A program made the position numbers and the translations under genes. 64,000 nucleotides of DNA from Mycobacterium pinniadriaticum (lineage in GTDB: Bacteria; Actinomycetota; Actinomycetes; Mycobacteriales; Mycobacteriaceae): NCBI RefSeq assembly GCF_026242045.1, contig NZ_JAPJDO010000017.1, positions 1 through 64,000 of the forward strand, given 5' to 3'. Below the pieces are notes generated by a model, which searched no databases, was not told the origin of the DNA, and saw nothing but the letters and a program-made list of their open reading frames with translations. Position 1 is the first letter of the stretch. Each line of letters begins with the position of its first letter. This document shows positions 40,569-48,837 of this stretch, in pieces.

Positions 40569-42071
40569 TCAGTTCTGGGCGGGGTCGATGACGATCGCGA
40601 ACGCCTTAGTCTCGATTCCGCCGGACCGGTCCAAGGCGATGAACTTTTCTTCGACGTACTCGTCGATCGAATGCGGACCGCCCTCGCGGCCAAGGCCGCT
40701 CTCCTTGTAGCCACCGAACGGGTAGGCCGGATGGATGATGTGCCAGTTGTTCACCCACACCGATCCGGCTGCCAGGCGGCGTGCGACGTCCAGAGCGCGC
40801 TCGTCGCTGCCCCACACACCGGCCGACAGGCCGTAGTTGGTGTCGTTGGCGATCTTGACGGCCTCGTCGTCCGAGTCGTAGGTCAATACCACCAGCACCG
40901 GCCCGAAGACCTCCTCCCGGGCCACCCGCATGTCATTGGTGACGTCGATGAAGATGGTCGGCTCGATCCAGTACCCCTTCTCGAATTCCGGGCCCGACGG
41001 TGCCTGTCCACCGAGAGCGACGGTGGCCCCTTCGTTTTCGGCGATCCGGAAGTAGTCGAGGATCCGGTCCCGCTGGCTGGCCGAGATGATCGGTCCGACA
41101 TGGGTGGTCACCTCGAGGGGGTCGCCGAGTTTGAGCGTGGCCGCCCGCTCTACCAGCTTTCCGACGATCTCGTCGCGACGGGCCGACGGGATCAGCAGGC
41201 GGGTTCCCGCTTCGCAGGCCTCGCCGTTATTGGCCATACAGGCGAACAGCGAGCCGTCGACGGCCATGTCGATGTCGGCGTCGTCAAGGATGATGTTGGC
41301 GCCCTTACCGCCGAGTTCGAGTGTCACCCGCCGGACGGTGTCCGCGGACTGGCGCAGGATGCTCTTGCCGACCGCGGTTGACCCGGTGAAGGCGACCTTC
41401 CGGACGCCGGGATGTCCGGACAGATGGGCGCCGACGGGTTCGCCGTCACCGGTGACCACGTTCAGCACTCCGGGCGGCAGGCCGGCGGCCTCGAATTCGC
41501 GGGCCAGTTCCAGCGGCAGCAGAGGCGCGTGTTCATCGGGCTTGAGTACTACCGAGTTGCCGGCGGCGAGCGCGGGACCCACCTTCCAGACCGTGGTCAG
41601 CAGCGGGATGTTCCACGGGACGATGGCGGCGACGACACCCATCGGCTCACGCACGACGATGCCTGCGGCGGGTATCGGCTCGATCGCAGGACCGGTTGTT
41701 TCCCACTCGTACTGCTGGGCGATCGCCGCCAGATATTGCAGCTGACCGACCGACAGACCGACGTGCAGGGCGCCGGTGATGCGGACGGTGGCGCCGTTCT
41801 CGCGGGACTGCAGCGCGGCGAGTTCATCGGTGCGGGCGGCCAGCCGCTCGGCCACGGTGTTGATCAGCGCGGCCCGCTCGGCGGGCGGGGTCCGCCGCCA
41901 GGTGCCCTCATCGAACGCGCCCTGGGCCGCTGTCACCGCCGCATCGACGTGCTCGGTGGTGCCCTTCGAGACCGTCGCGACAAGCTCTTCGGTTGCGGGG
42001 CTGCGGATCTCGTAATTCTCCTCGGCGTCGATCCATTTGCCGTCGATGTACATGGAGTAGTGGTTGGTCAT
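40569..42071 (-). CDS. Aldehyde dehydrogenase
   Basis: A 500-residue NAD(P)-dependent aldehyde dehydrogenase. The cofactor loop (AFTGSTAVGKSILRQSADTV), the VTLELGGKGANIILDD glutamate motif and the catalytic cysteine in NNGEACEAGTR are present. It oxidises an aldehyde to the acid, which the acyl-CoA ligase encoded just upstream can activate. ATG 42071 follows GGAGCTG. It is separated by 15 bases from the ligase stop and belongs to the operon 44644-39609. Confidence 0.92.
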   Translation of the reverse strand: MTNHYSMYIDGKWIDAEENYEIRSPATEELVATVSKGTTEHVDAAVTAAQGAFDEGTWRRTPPAERAALINTVAERLAARTDELAALQSRENGATVRITGALHVGLSVGQLQYLAAIAQQYEWETTGPAIEPIPAAGIVVREPMGVVAAIVPWNIPLLTTVWKVGPALAAGNSVVLKPDEHAPLLPLELAREFEAAGLPPGVLNVVTGDGEPVGAHLSGHPGVRKVAFTGSTAVGKSILRQSADTVRRVTLELGGKGANIILDDADIDMAVDGSLFACMANNGEACEAGTRLLIPSARRDEIVGKLVERAATLKLGDPLEVTTHVGPIISASQRDRILDYFRIAENEGATVALGGQAPSGPEFEKGYWIEPTIFIDVTNDMRVAREEVFGPVLVVLTYDSDDEAVKIANDTNYGLSAGVWGSDERALDVARRLAAGSVWVNNWHIIHPAYPFGGYKESGLGREGGPHSIDEYVEEKFIALDRSGGIETKAFAIVIDPAQN

Positions 42072-42086
42072 GACAGCTCCTTCGTG

Positions 42087-43679
42087 TCAACCGATTTGGC
42101 GGGTCCGGCCCTGCCAGTAGGGCTTGCGGATAGCTTTCTTGTCGACTTTTCCGGCCGGGTTGAGTGGCAGTTCGTCGGTGAACAGCACCGACTTCGGGGC
42201 CGGGACCGAACCGAGTGCGGCCTTGACGTGGTTGATCAGTTCGGTTTCCAACGCGGGGCCGGTGATCTCGCCTGTTCGTGCGACAACGACGGCCAGCACC
42301 GACTCGCCCCACTTGGGGTGTGGCACTCCGATCACCGCACTCTGGGCCACCGCGGGGTGGCCGGACAGCACGTCCTCGACCTGGCGGGGGAACACGTTGA
42401 AACCACCGCTGACGACCATGTCCTTCTTGCGGTCCACGATGTACAGGAACCCGCGCTCGTCGAGATGGCCGATGTCGCCGGTGTGCACCCAGCCGTCACG
42501 CACGGTCTCGGCGTTTCGGGCCGGGTCCAGGTAGCCCAGCATCTGTCCGAGCTGGCGCGAGCAGATTTCGCCGGTCTGTCCGGCTGGCAGCGGCCGGTCC
42601 TGGTCGTCCTGGATGCTGATCTGGACGGCAAACATCGGCCTGCCGGCGGAGGCCAGTCGGGCGGTCCACTTCTCGTCGTCGATCCGATGTTCGTTCTTGC
42701 GCAGGCAGGAGACGTAGCCCTGTTCGGTGCCGGCATAGGTCTGGATGAAGATCGGGCCGAAGGCTTCCAGCGCTTCACGCAGGCGCTCGGGCGCGATCGG
42801 AGCACCGGCGTAGATCACCGTCCGCAGTGAACTGAGGTCGAAATCGGCGCGGCGGGGATGGTCGAGCAGCAGATAGATGATGGTAGGCACCAGTGCGGTG
42901 GCGGTGATCCGGTGGCGCTCGATGCTCGGCAGCAGGCCCTCGACCTCCAGTCCGGGCAGCATCACGTTGGTTCCGCCGCGGATGAAGGTCGGCATCACGA
43001 AAATCTGCGAGAAATGAGTCAGCGGCGCGCCGTGGGCGAACACCTCGCCAAAGGCGATATCACCGATCTCCAGTCCGGCCGAGATACTGTAGTAACTCCA
43101 GGTGAAGTGCGAATTCACCACACCCTTGGGTTCGCCGGTACTGCCGGAGGTGAACAGGACGTAGGCTTCGTCATGCTCGTCGATCGCGACAGCAGGGCGA
43201 GTGTCGGGTTGGCGCTCGACCACGTCGGCGAAGTCGAGCGCATCGACCTCGACGTGCTCGGGGGTTCCCATCCTGATCACGGTTTGAAGCTTCGGCAGTT
43301 CGGCGCGGATCGCCGCGACCGCGCTTTCGAACTTGGCGTGATAGATCAGTGTGGTGGCGTCGGTCTGCGCCAGATTGGCGCGAAACCCGTCGGGGGCGGC
43401 GCGAGTGGGCATCTGGACCAACACCGCGCCGGCGGCCCAGATGCCGTGCTGACTCGGGATGAACTCCAGACAGTTGGGCATCAAGAGACCGACGCGCTCA
43501 CCCTTCTGCACCCCCGAAGCGATGAGCGCGTGGGCGATCTTGTTGCGCCACTCGCGTAATTCGCGGTAGGTGAGGGTGCGCTCGCCATCGACGATGGCGG
43601 CCTGATCGGCGTAGTAGGTGCAGGCCCGATCCAGAACATCGGGCAGCACCCCCCACATGCCGCGTTGCTGCCGGCTCAC
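42087..43679 (-). CDS. Acyl-CoA synthetase (AMP-forming fatty-acid-CoA ligase)
   Basis: A 530-residue ANL-superfamily ligase. The P-loop (YVLFTSGSTGEPKGVV), adenine motif YAGTEQGYVS, hinge YIVDRKKDMVVSGGFNVFP and the catalytic lysine region LNPAGKVDKKAIRK are intact. It converts a carboxylic acid to its CoA ester via an acyl-adenylate. GTG 43679 overlaps the stop of the SnoaL-like gene (GTGA), which fixes the start. It acts between the aldehyde dehydrogenase and the divergent acyl-CoA dehydrogenase in the supposed route. Confidence 0.9.
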   Translation of the reverse strand: MSRQQRGMWGVLPDVLDRACTYYADQAAIVDGERTLTYRELREWRNKIAHALIASGVQKGERVGLLMPNCLEFIPSQHGIWAAGAVLVQMPTRAAPDGFRANLAQTDATTLIYHAKFESAVAAIRAELPKLQTVIRMGTPEHVEVDALDFADVVERQPDTRPAVAIDEHDEAYVLFTSGSTGEPKGVVNSHFTWSYYSISAGLEIGDIAFGEVFAHGAPLTHFSQIFVMPTFIRGGTNVMLPGLEVEGLLPSIERHRITATALVPTIIYLLLDHPRRADFDLSSLRTVIYAGAPIAPERLREALEAFGPIFIQTYAGTEQGYVSCLRKNEHRIDDEKWTARLASAGRPMFAVQISIQDDQDRPLPAGQTGEICSRQLGQMLGYLDPARNAETVRDGWVHTGDIGHLDERGFLYIVDRKKDMVVSGGFNVFPRQVEDVLSGHPAVAQSAVIGVPHPKWGESVLAVVVARTGEITGPALETELINHVKAALGSVPAPKSVLFTDELPLNPAGKVDKKAIRKPYWQGRTRQIG

Positions 43680-44179
43680 TGTGACGCCAGCGCCGCCGGA
43701 TCGAACCCCTCCACCCAGTACTCCGGAGTGATGATCGGCAGGCCCAGTTCCTGCAGTACCGGGGTGTCGTTCCAATAGGTCGTCTCACGCGCGATCTTGC
43801 CGTCGGCGTCGAGTTGGTGCCAGGTGATCCCACGGGTGTGCAGGGTCTTGCCTCCGGTCGGCACCCCGCGGTAGGTCGCGAGTCCCTCGCCGGTCCAATC
43901 CCACAGGATCACTACCGCCGGGTTGCCGTTGACCCCGGCCAGCTCGAACGCTTCGGTGGCGGTGAAGCGGTGAGTCCCAACGCCATTGCCGGCGTCGGTG
44001 TTGGCGAACGGGACCAGCCGCGGCTCGAGTTCGGCCTTGGTGATGGCGGTGTCGATCATATGGTCGGAATCGGCGTGGTCGTCATACACCATGTCATCGG
44101 CGTAGAGCGCAACCGCGGCCGCGGTATCGGACGTCAGGGCGGTCACCCACCGGTCGGCATGTTCAGTAGCCAGGCTCAT
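43676..44179 (-). CDS. SnoaL/NTF2-like fold protein 1
   Basis: A 167-residue NTF2-like cone-fold protein (ALYADDMVYDDHADSDHMID at 24-43; GVPTGGKTLHTRGITWHQLD; IARETTYWNDTPVLQELGLP). Such folds in catabolic operons act as isomerases, dehydratases or cyclases, but many are of unknown function. It is paralogous to the next upstream gene and the pair may form a heterodimer. Translationally coupled to the acyl-CoA ligase. Confidence 0.75.
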   Translation of the reverse strand: MSLATEHADRWVTALTSDTAAAVALYADDMVYDDHADSDHMIDTAITKAELEPRLVPFANTDAGNGVGTHRFTATEAFELAGVNGNPAVVILWDWTGEGLATYRGVPTGGKTLHTRGITWHQLDADGKIARETTYWNDTPVLQELGLPIITPEYWVEGFDPAALASQ

Positions 44180-44191
44180 ATGAAGTTCCTC

Positions 44192-44644
44192 TCAGACCAG
44201 GGCCGGTGTCTTGGCGACGGCGGTGGGGTCGACGGGCAGTCCGAGGTCGCGCACGGCGGTGGCGCAGTCCCAGAAGCTCTCTTCGCGCTTGATCCGCCCG
44301 TCGGCGTCGTAGATGTGGAAGGTGATGCCGCGCGCGCCCGGGACCTTGCCGTTGGTAGGCACACCGACGAACGCGGTGGCGGTGGGGGCATGCCAGGTCC
44401 AGCGATAGATCGCAGCCCTCTCGTCACCGACCACCTCGTCGATGCGGAAGTTGTTGATGCCGATGCCGTTCTCGGTGTCTTTGTTCGCGTAGGGCGCGAA
44501 GACCCGCAGCAGTTCCTCCTTGGAGGTGATCGTTTGGCCGAGGATCGGGTCCTCGAAGAGGAAATCGTCGGCGTAGAGCGCGACGACTGCTTCGGCGCTT
44601 TCGCGGAACGCCTTCAGCCATTTGACGGCGAAAGTGTGGCTCAT
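44192..44644 (-). CDS. SnoaL/NTF2-like fold protein 2
   Basis: A 150-residue NTF2-like protein, first gene of the minus-strand operon. It shares with its paralogue the VALYADDFLFEDPILG strand, GVPTNGKVPGARGITFHIYD and IKREESFWDCATAVRDLGLP. ATG 44644 is preceded by AGGAGA. Divergent from the acyl-CoA dehydrogenase at 44853, with a C/G-rich operator candidate between them. Confidence 0.77.
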   Translation of the reverse strand: MSHTFAVKWLKAFRESAEAVVALYADDFLFEDPILGQTITSKEELLRVFAPYANKDTENGIGINNFRIDEVVGDERAAIYRWTWHAPTATAFVGVPTNGKVPGARGITFHIYDADGRIKREESFWDCATAVRDLGLPVDPTAVAKTPALV

Positions 44645-44727
44645 GAAGGTTCTCCTTGCTGGGGAAGGGACGATCCCGACGCTATTGCGCCGCACCGACC
44701 AGGGGCGACTTCCCCCGGGAGGAAACC

Positions 44728-44756
44728 GACTGCCCCAAGGGGGGAGGGGATCCCCC
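44728..44756. promoter_or_regulatory. C/G-run operator candidate S1
   Basis: GACTGCCCC-AA-GGGGGGAGG-GGA-TCCCCC in the divergent region 44645-44852. It matches the element at 47177-47206 across nearly its whole length. Variant half-copies flank it (GACTTCCCCCGGGAGG from 44707; TTCCCCCCTGTGAG from 44771). Probably bound by a shared regulator, perhaps one of the GAF-LuxR proteins. Confidence 0.5.
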
Positions 44757-44852
44757 GAGGTTGGACCGAGTTCCCCCCTGTGAGAGGTGTGCTCATCCGC
44801 CGAGGAGAGCACCATCGGCCTCAGTCAGCGCAAACGTGAGATGGAGAGATCA

Positions 44853-46103
44853 ATGCTGAACCAGGACATGACGGACGAAGAGTTCGCCCCCTACTTCGCC
44901 AAGGCGCAGGAAGTCTCGCAGGTCTTCCGCGAGATCGGCCCGAAGTACGACCAGGAGAACACCTTCGCCTATCCGTCGATCGACGTGTTCAAGAAATCTG
45001 GTCTGGGTGCGCTGCCGGTGCCCAAGGCGTTCGGCGGGCCGGGCGGCAACATCCTGCACGTGTCGAAGGTTGTCTCCGAGATGTCACGCGGTGACTCGGC
45101 GATCACGCTGGCCTACAACATGCACTACATCATGGTGGGGATCGCCGGAAACCTGATGACCGAGGAGCAGAACAAGTATTGGATGGGGCGGGTCGCCGAT
45201 GGTGACCTGATGTTCGGCCCGTTCTCCGAGAAGCGGGCCGGGTTCTCCGGCCTGGCCGACATGCGTGCCGTGCCACAGCCCGATGGCGGGTGGAAGCTCT
45301 ACGGCAAGAAGACCTGGGGGACCCTCAGCGAGGCTGCCGACATCATCACCACCAACGCCACCGAAACCGACGCCGACGGCAACCTGCCGGACACCTTCGA
45401 AGGCCGAGTCGCCGCCGAAAAGCTGTTCATCGGTGACTTCAAAGTCGACGAGAACGGCGTCGGTGACGGGGTGCGCATCGAGAAGACCTGGAATGCGCTC
45501 GGCATGCACGCCACCGGCACCCAGGTCATCCATTTCGACGGCTTCTTCATTCCGGAGGACGGCTTTGTATCACCCTGGCGCGCAGGGGCATTCGGTGTAC
45601 TGGAATGGGCATCGCTGATGTTCGCCAGCATCTATCTCGGCATGCAATACCGCATTCTGGAGGAGTCGGTCGCCAAACTCTCCAAGAAGCACCTCGGTGC
45701 CACCTTCGGGGCGATCGTCGCGGCAGATACCGAGGTCAAGAACGTCGGTCACATCATCGACGGCATCGGTGACATGGCCAGCAGGGTCGAGCTGTCCAAA
45801 CGGGTTGTCTACCAGACCTGCGAGGACCTGATCAACGGGCGCGACAAGGATTGGCAACCCGAACTGCGGTTCCCCTACCTTGGTATCGCCAAGACCTTCA
45901 CCTCCGAGAACGTCATGCACATGTCCAGGCGGGCGATGAGCATGGTCGGCGGTGAGTCCTTCCGCAAGGGCACCATCTTCGAGCGGCTCTACCGCGACTC
46001 GGCGGCGTCGATGTTCCAGCCGCTCAACGCCGACCAGACTCAGACCTACATCGGCGAGTTCCTGCTGAACACGGCCGCGGCCGACGCGGCGGCGAAGGCC
46101 TAG
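44853..46103 (+). CDS. Acyl-CoA dehydrogenase family protein
   Basis: A 416-residue flavoprotein dehydrogenase, distinct from the two FadE12-like copies. Segments YPSIDVFKKSGLGALPVPKA, SRGDSAITLAYNMHYIMVG, a flavin-side SEKRAGFSGLADMRAVPQ and GMHATGTQVIHFDGFFIPED are visible, and the C-terminal RRAMSMVGGESFRKG-TIFERLYRD helix pair has no YEGT motif. Members of this subgroup include oxygenase-like DszC/HpaH relatives as well as dehydrogenases, so the reaction is uncertain. ATG 44853 follows GGAGAG. It shares its stop CTAG with the convergent LLM gene and lies downstream of operator candidate S1. Confidence 0.82.
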   Translation: MLNQDMTDEEFAPYFAKAQEVSQVFREIGPKYDQENTFAYPSIDVFKKSGLGALPVPKAFGGPGGNILHVSKVVSEMSRGDSAITLAYNMHYIMVGIAGNLMTEEQNKYWMGRVADGDLMFGPFSEKRAGFSGLADMRAVPQPDGGWKLYGKKTWGTLSEAADIITTNATETDADGNLPDTFEGRVAAEKLFIGDFKVDENGVGDGVRIEKTWNALGMHATGTQVIHFDGFFIPEDGFVSPWRAGAFGVLEWASLMFASIYLGMQYRILEESVAKLSKKHLGATFGAIVAADTEVKNVGHIIDGIGDMASRVELSKRVVYQTCEDLINGRDKDWQPELRFPYLGIAKTFTSENVMHMSRRAMSMVGGESFRKGTIFERLYRDSAASMFQPLNADQTQTYIGEFLLNTAAADAAAKA

Positions 46104-47137
46104 CCGGCTGCCTTGACCCCCTCGACGACGGCTGCGCGGGCCGCCTCGTCGAGGGGGTACGGCGTATACAGGGTGAACCGGTCGACCATACCGCCGAAGC
46201 GCCGGACAATTTCGGCACCAACCTCTTTGGGCTCGCCAGTGACGGCGAAGGTGGACAACACCTCGTCGTCGACCAGGGTCGTCATGGTGGACCAGTCGCC
46301 GGCCTTGGACAGCCGGTGCAGTTCAGTGTGCAGATCGTCCCAGCCGTGCAGCTCCAGCACGCCTCGATATGCCGGAGTGGCGCCGTAGAAGGCGATCTGT
46401 CTGCGCACCTGGTGCGTCGCCTCCAGATACGTGTGCTCGTCGTCGGCTGTGACGACGAGTCCGGGGTAGCTGATGGTGAAGTCGCCTCGGCTGCGCCCGC
46501 TGATCCGCATGCCGTGCTCGACTATCGGCATCGTCACGTCCCGCAGGTACCGGGCCGTGGTGAACCCGTGTACCAGCAGTCCGTCGGCGGCTTCCGCGGC
46601 CACCGCGGTCATCTTGGGCCCGACCGCCGCAACCATGACTTTCGGGGAGCCGAACGGATTGGGCTGCGGGCTGAACATGGGCGTCATCAAGGTGTGCCGG
46701 TAGTGCTGACCGCGGAAGTCCAGCTTTGCGCCCGACTGCCAGCTTGCCCAGATCGCGTGCAGGGCATGAATGTATTCCCGCATCCGGTCGGCGGGGGCCG
46801 ACCAGGGCATGCTGAACCGCCGCTCGATGTGCGCCTGGATCTGAGAGCCCAGCCCGAGTACGAATCGCCCGCGGCTGAGCGTGTTGAGGTCGTTGGCCAC
46901 CATCGCTGTGGTCATCGGGTTACGGGCGAAGGCGACCGCGACTGCGGTGCCCAGCTGCATGGTGCGCGATCTGTCCGCGGCAAGCAGCAAGGGGAGGAAC
47001 GGATCCCGGCTCACCTCAGTCGACCAGATGCCGTCGAACCCGACCCGTTCGGCGGCCGTGATCTGTTCGTCGAGAATTGCGAGATCGGCCCCGCCGGTTC
47101 CATCGATGCTGCCGCCGATGTTGCTGTCCACATACAC
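46100..47137 (-). CDS. LLM-class F420-dependent oxidoreductase (TIGR03617-like)
   Basis: A 345-residue luciferase-like protein: AAERVGFDGIWSTEVSRDPF, RTMQLGTAVAVAFARNPMTT, LSRGRFVLGLGSQIQAHIER and PKVMVAAVGPKMTAVAAEAA fit the TIGR03617 subgroup of F420 enzymes. GTG 47137 (or 47131) is preferred; the frame is open 34 residues further upstream but the family begins here. Its stop shares the palindrome CTAG (46100-46103) with the acyl-CoA dehydrogenase facing it. Divergent from the membrane protein at 47251, sharing operator candidate S2. Confidence 0.85.
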   Translation of the reverse strand: MYVDSNIGGSIDGTGGADLAILDEQITAAERVGFDGIWSTEVSRDPFLPLLLAADRSRTMQLGTAVAVAFARNPMTTAMVANDLNTLSRGRFVLGLGSQIQAHIERRFSMPWSAPADRMREYIHALHAIWASWQSGAKLDFRGQHYRHTLMTPMFSPQPNPFGSPKVMVAAVGPKMTAVAAEAADGLLVHGFTTARYLRDVTMPIVEHGMRISGRSRGDFTISYPGLVVTADDEHTYLEATHQVRRQIAFYGATPAYRGVLELHGWDDLHTELHRLSKAGDWSTMTTLVDDEVLSTFAVTGEPKEVGAEIVRRFGGMVDRFTLYTPYPLDEAARAAVVEGVKAAG

Positions 47138-47176
47138 GCCTGCAGCCTGGCACGACGGCCGCACAAGTGGCGCCCG

Positions 47177-47206
47177 GACTACCCCGTGGGGGGAGGTAAA
47201 TCCCCC
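47177..47206. promoter_or_regulatory. C/G-run operator candidate S2
   Basis: GACTACCCC-GT-GGGGGGAGG-TAAA-TCCCCC between divergent genes, nearly identical to S1 at 44728-44756. It lies 45-74 bases before the plus-strand membrane protein and 40-69 before the minus-strand LLM gene, a position suited to control both. Confidence 0.5.
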
Positions 47207-47250
47207 TGAGTGATGCAGTGAAGGTGTGGGCCCGGTCATAGATTCGTCAT

Positions 47251-48105
47251 ATGGGTCGCATGTCTGACGCGGTGATGCAGCATCCGCTGAATTTGCTCTG
47301 GCAGAACATCTTCATGTGGGCGAGCTGGTTGATCGTCCTGGTGATGCTCGTCATCGCCGTGTTGATGGGGCTGCGGCAACGAACGCCGTTCTATGTCATC
47401 GCCATTTCGGCAGCCGGCGTCGCGGCTTTCGCCGAGCCGCTGTACGATGTCGCGTTCGACCTGTGGTTCTACGACGCCCATGCTGACGGAACACCGGGTG
47501 CGGCGTTCAGCCACTTTTCCGCATTCGGTGTGGTGCAACCTATTTGGACGCACAGTGGCTACGTCATCCTGTACGCCGCCGCATCGCTGTACGCCGGCCG
47601 ACTCATCTATGACGGACGGTTGAGTCGCGCAGGCCTGTTCCTCGTCTGGGGTGCGGAGATCGTGATGTCGACCGTGTTCGAAGTCATCGGGACCGGAACC
47701 GATGTCTACACCTACTACGGACCGTACGTCGGACGGATCTGGAACTACCCCGCCGTCATCGGTGTGTTGGAGGGGACGCAGACCCTGCTGTTCACAGTGG
47801 TGGCGGTGTTGGTGTGGCGGAAGGTCTCGACGAGTTGGGGCCTGTTGGGCGTCTTCGTGGTGTTCCCGATCACCTTCTTCGGCGCGAACTTTGGTATCGG
47901 CGCGCCGGTGATCATCGCGTTACACCTGGACGGCGAGCTGCCGACCGATGGGCTCGTGGCGGCCGCGACTACCCTGTCCATCGCACTGTGCGCCGTCGTG
48001 GTGTACGGGCTGAGCAGGTTCCTGCCGGCTGCCCCAGCGGATGAGGCACTGGGTTCTGGCCGCGGCGATGTCAGCGCGCGCGAGGTTTCGCCGGCTGTTC
48101 GCTGA
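47251..48105 (+). CDS. Seven-helix membrane protein of unknown function
   Basis: A 284-residue integral membrane protein I do not recognise, with about seven hydrophobic helices (NIFMWASWLIVLVMLVIAVL, GLFLVWGAEIVMSTVFEVIG, LLGVFVVFPITFFGANFGIG). Conserved-looking polar features lie in the membrane plane: EPLYDVAFDLWFYDAHADG, TDVYTYYGPYVGRIWNYP. A leaderless start is likely: TAGATT occupies -12 to -7 relative to the ATG at 47251, and no ribosome-binding site is present. ATG 47260 is an alternative. Regulated in common with the divergent LLM gene through S2, so a role in the same oxidation pathway is possible. Confidence 0.75.
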   Translation: MGRMSDAVMQHPLNLLWQNIFMWASWLIVLVMLVIAVLMGLRQRTPFYVIAISAAGVAAFAEPLYDVAFDLWFYDAHADGTPGAAFSHFSAFGVVQPIWTHSGYVILYAAASLYAGRLIYDGRLSRAGLFLVWGAEIVMSTVFEVIGTGTDVYTYYGPYVGRIWNYPAVIGVLEGTQTLLFTVVAVLVWRKVSTSWGLLGVFVVFPITFFGANFGIGAPVIIALHLDGELPTDGLVAAATTLSIALCAVVVYGLSRFLPAAPADEALGSGRGDVSAREVSPAVR

Positions 48106-48115
48106 CTTCGAGGAC

Positions 48116-48760
48116 TCAGCCGGCGACGCCCAGCACCGCGCGGGCCGCCTCGGTGAGCAGTAGTCGCAGGCGATCCTCGGCTAGCCCCACGCCGTGGAAG
48201 AGCGTCGACTGGATCGCCCCGATCGCGGCATGTACGACGGTGCGTGCCTCGGCATCGTTGAGGTCGTCGCGCAGCTCGTCAACCAGGTGCACCCACTCCT
48301 CGAGATAGAGGCGTTGCTTGCGGCGCAACCGGCGCTGGTCCTCTTCGGGAAGATTGTTGATCTCGTTGTGGTAGACCTGCGCCAATTCCCGATCTGCGAC
48401 CACGAATTCGACCTGGCCGGCGATCAGTTCGCCGAGGGCTCGGCGCAGGTCGGTGGTCGCGTCGAGGATCTCCTGCTCTTCGCGTAGCAGGTCGTCGATG
48501 ACGCGGTCGAACAACGCGACGAGGACCGCCGACTTGCTCTCGAAATGCCGATACACCCCGGAACCGGTGATGCCAGCGGCCGCACCGATCTCGGCGATCG
48601 ACACCGCGTGGTACCCCTTGCGTGCAACGAGATCCGCGGCCGCCGCCATGATGCGGGCCTTGCGTTCGGGGTCTCGGGTACGCACCTGGGTTCGCACCCC
48701 ACCGCTCGGGTCAGCGCCGATGATCCCCACCTCCGAAGTTTCTCGGGGTTTATTATGCAT
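48116..48760 (-). CDS. TetR-family transcriptional regulator
   Basis: A 214-residue repressor-type regulator. The N-terminal helix-turn-helix is clear (AAADLVARKGYHAVSIAEIG, AAGITGSGVYRHFESKSAVL, about residues 40-85), followed by an all-helical ligand domain (VVADRELAQVYHNEINNLPE, EEWVHLVDELRDDL). Resembles TetR regulators of fatty-acid and steroid genes. Gene lies downstream of the P450 at 48838 on the same strand, separated by 77 bases. ATG 48760 is the family-like start; the frame remains open upstream. Confidence 0.87.
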   Translation of the reverse strand: MHNKPRETSEVGIIGADPSGGVRTQVRTRDPERKARIMAAAADLVARKGYHAVSIAEIGAAAGITGSGVYRHFESKSAVLVALFDRVIDDLLREEQEILDATTDLRRALGELIAGQVEFVVADRELAQVYHNEINNLPEEDQRRLRRKQRLYLEEWVHLVDELRDDLNDAEARTVVHAAIGAIQSTLFHGVGLAEDRLRLLLTEAARAVLGVAG

Positions 48761-48837
48761 CGTCGGCGAACTGAAGATATCCGTTGGTACTAGTGAATCG
48801 CCGTGCGCGAGCGGCCACGCCACCGTCAGGGCGACGA

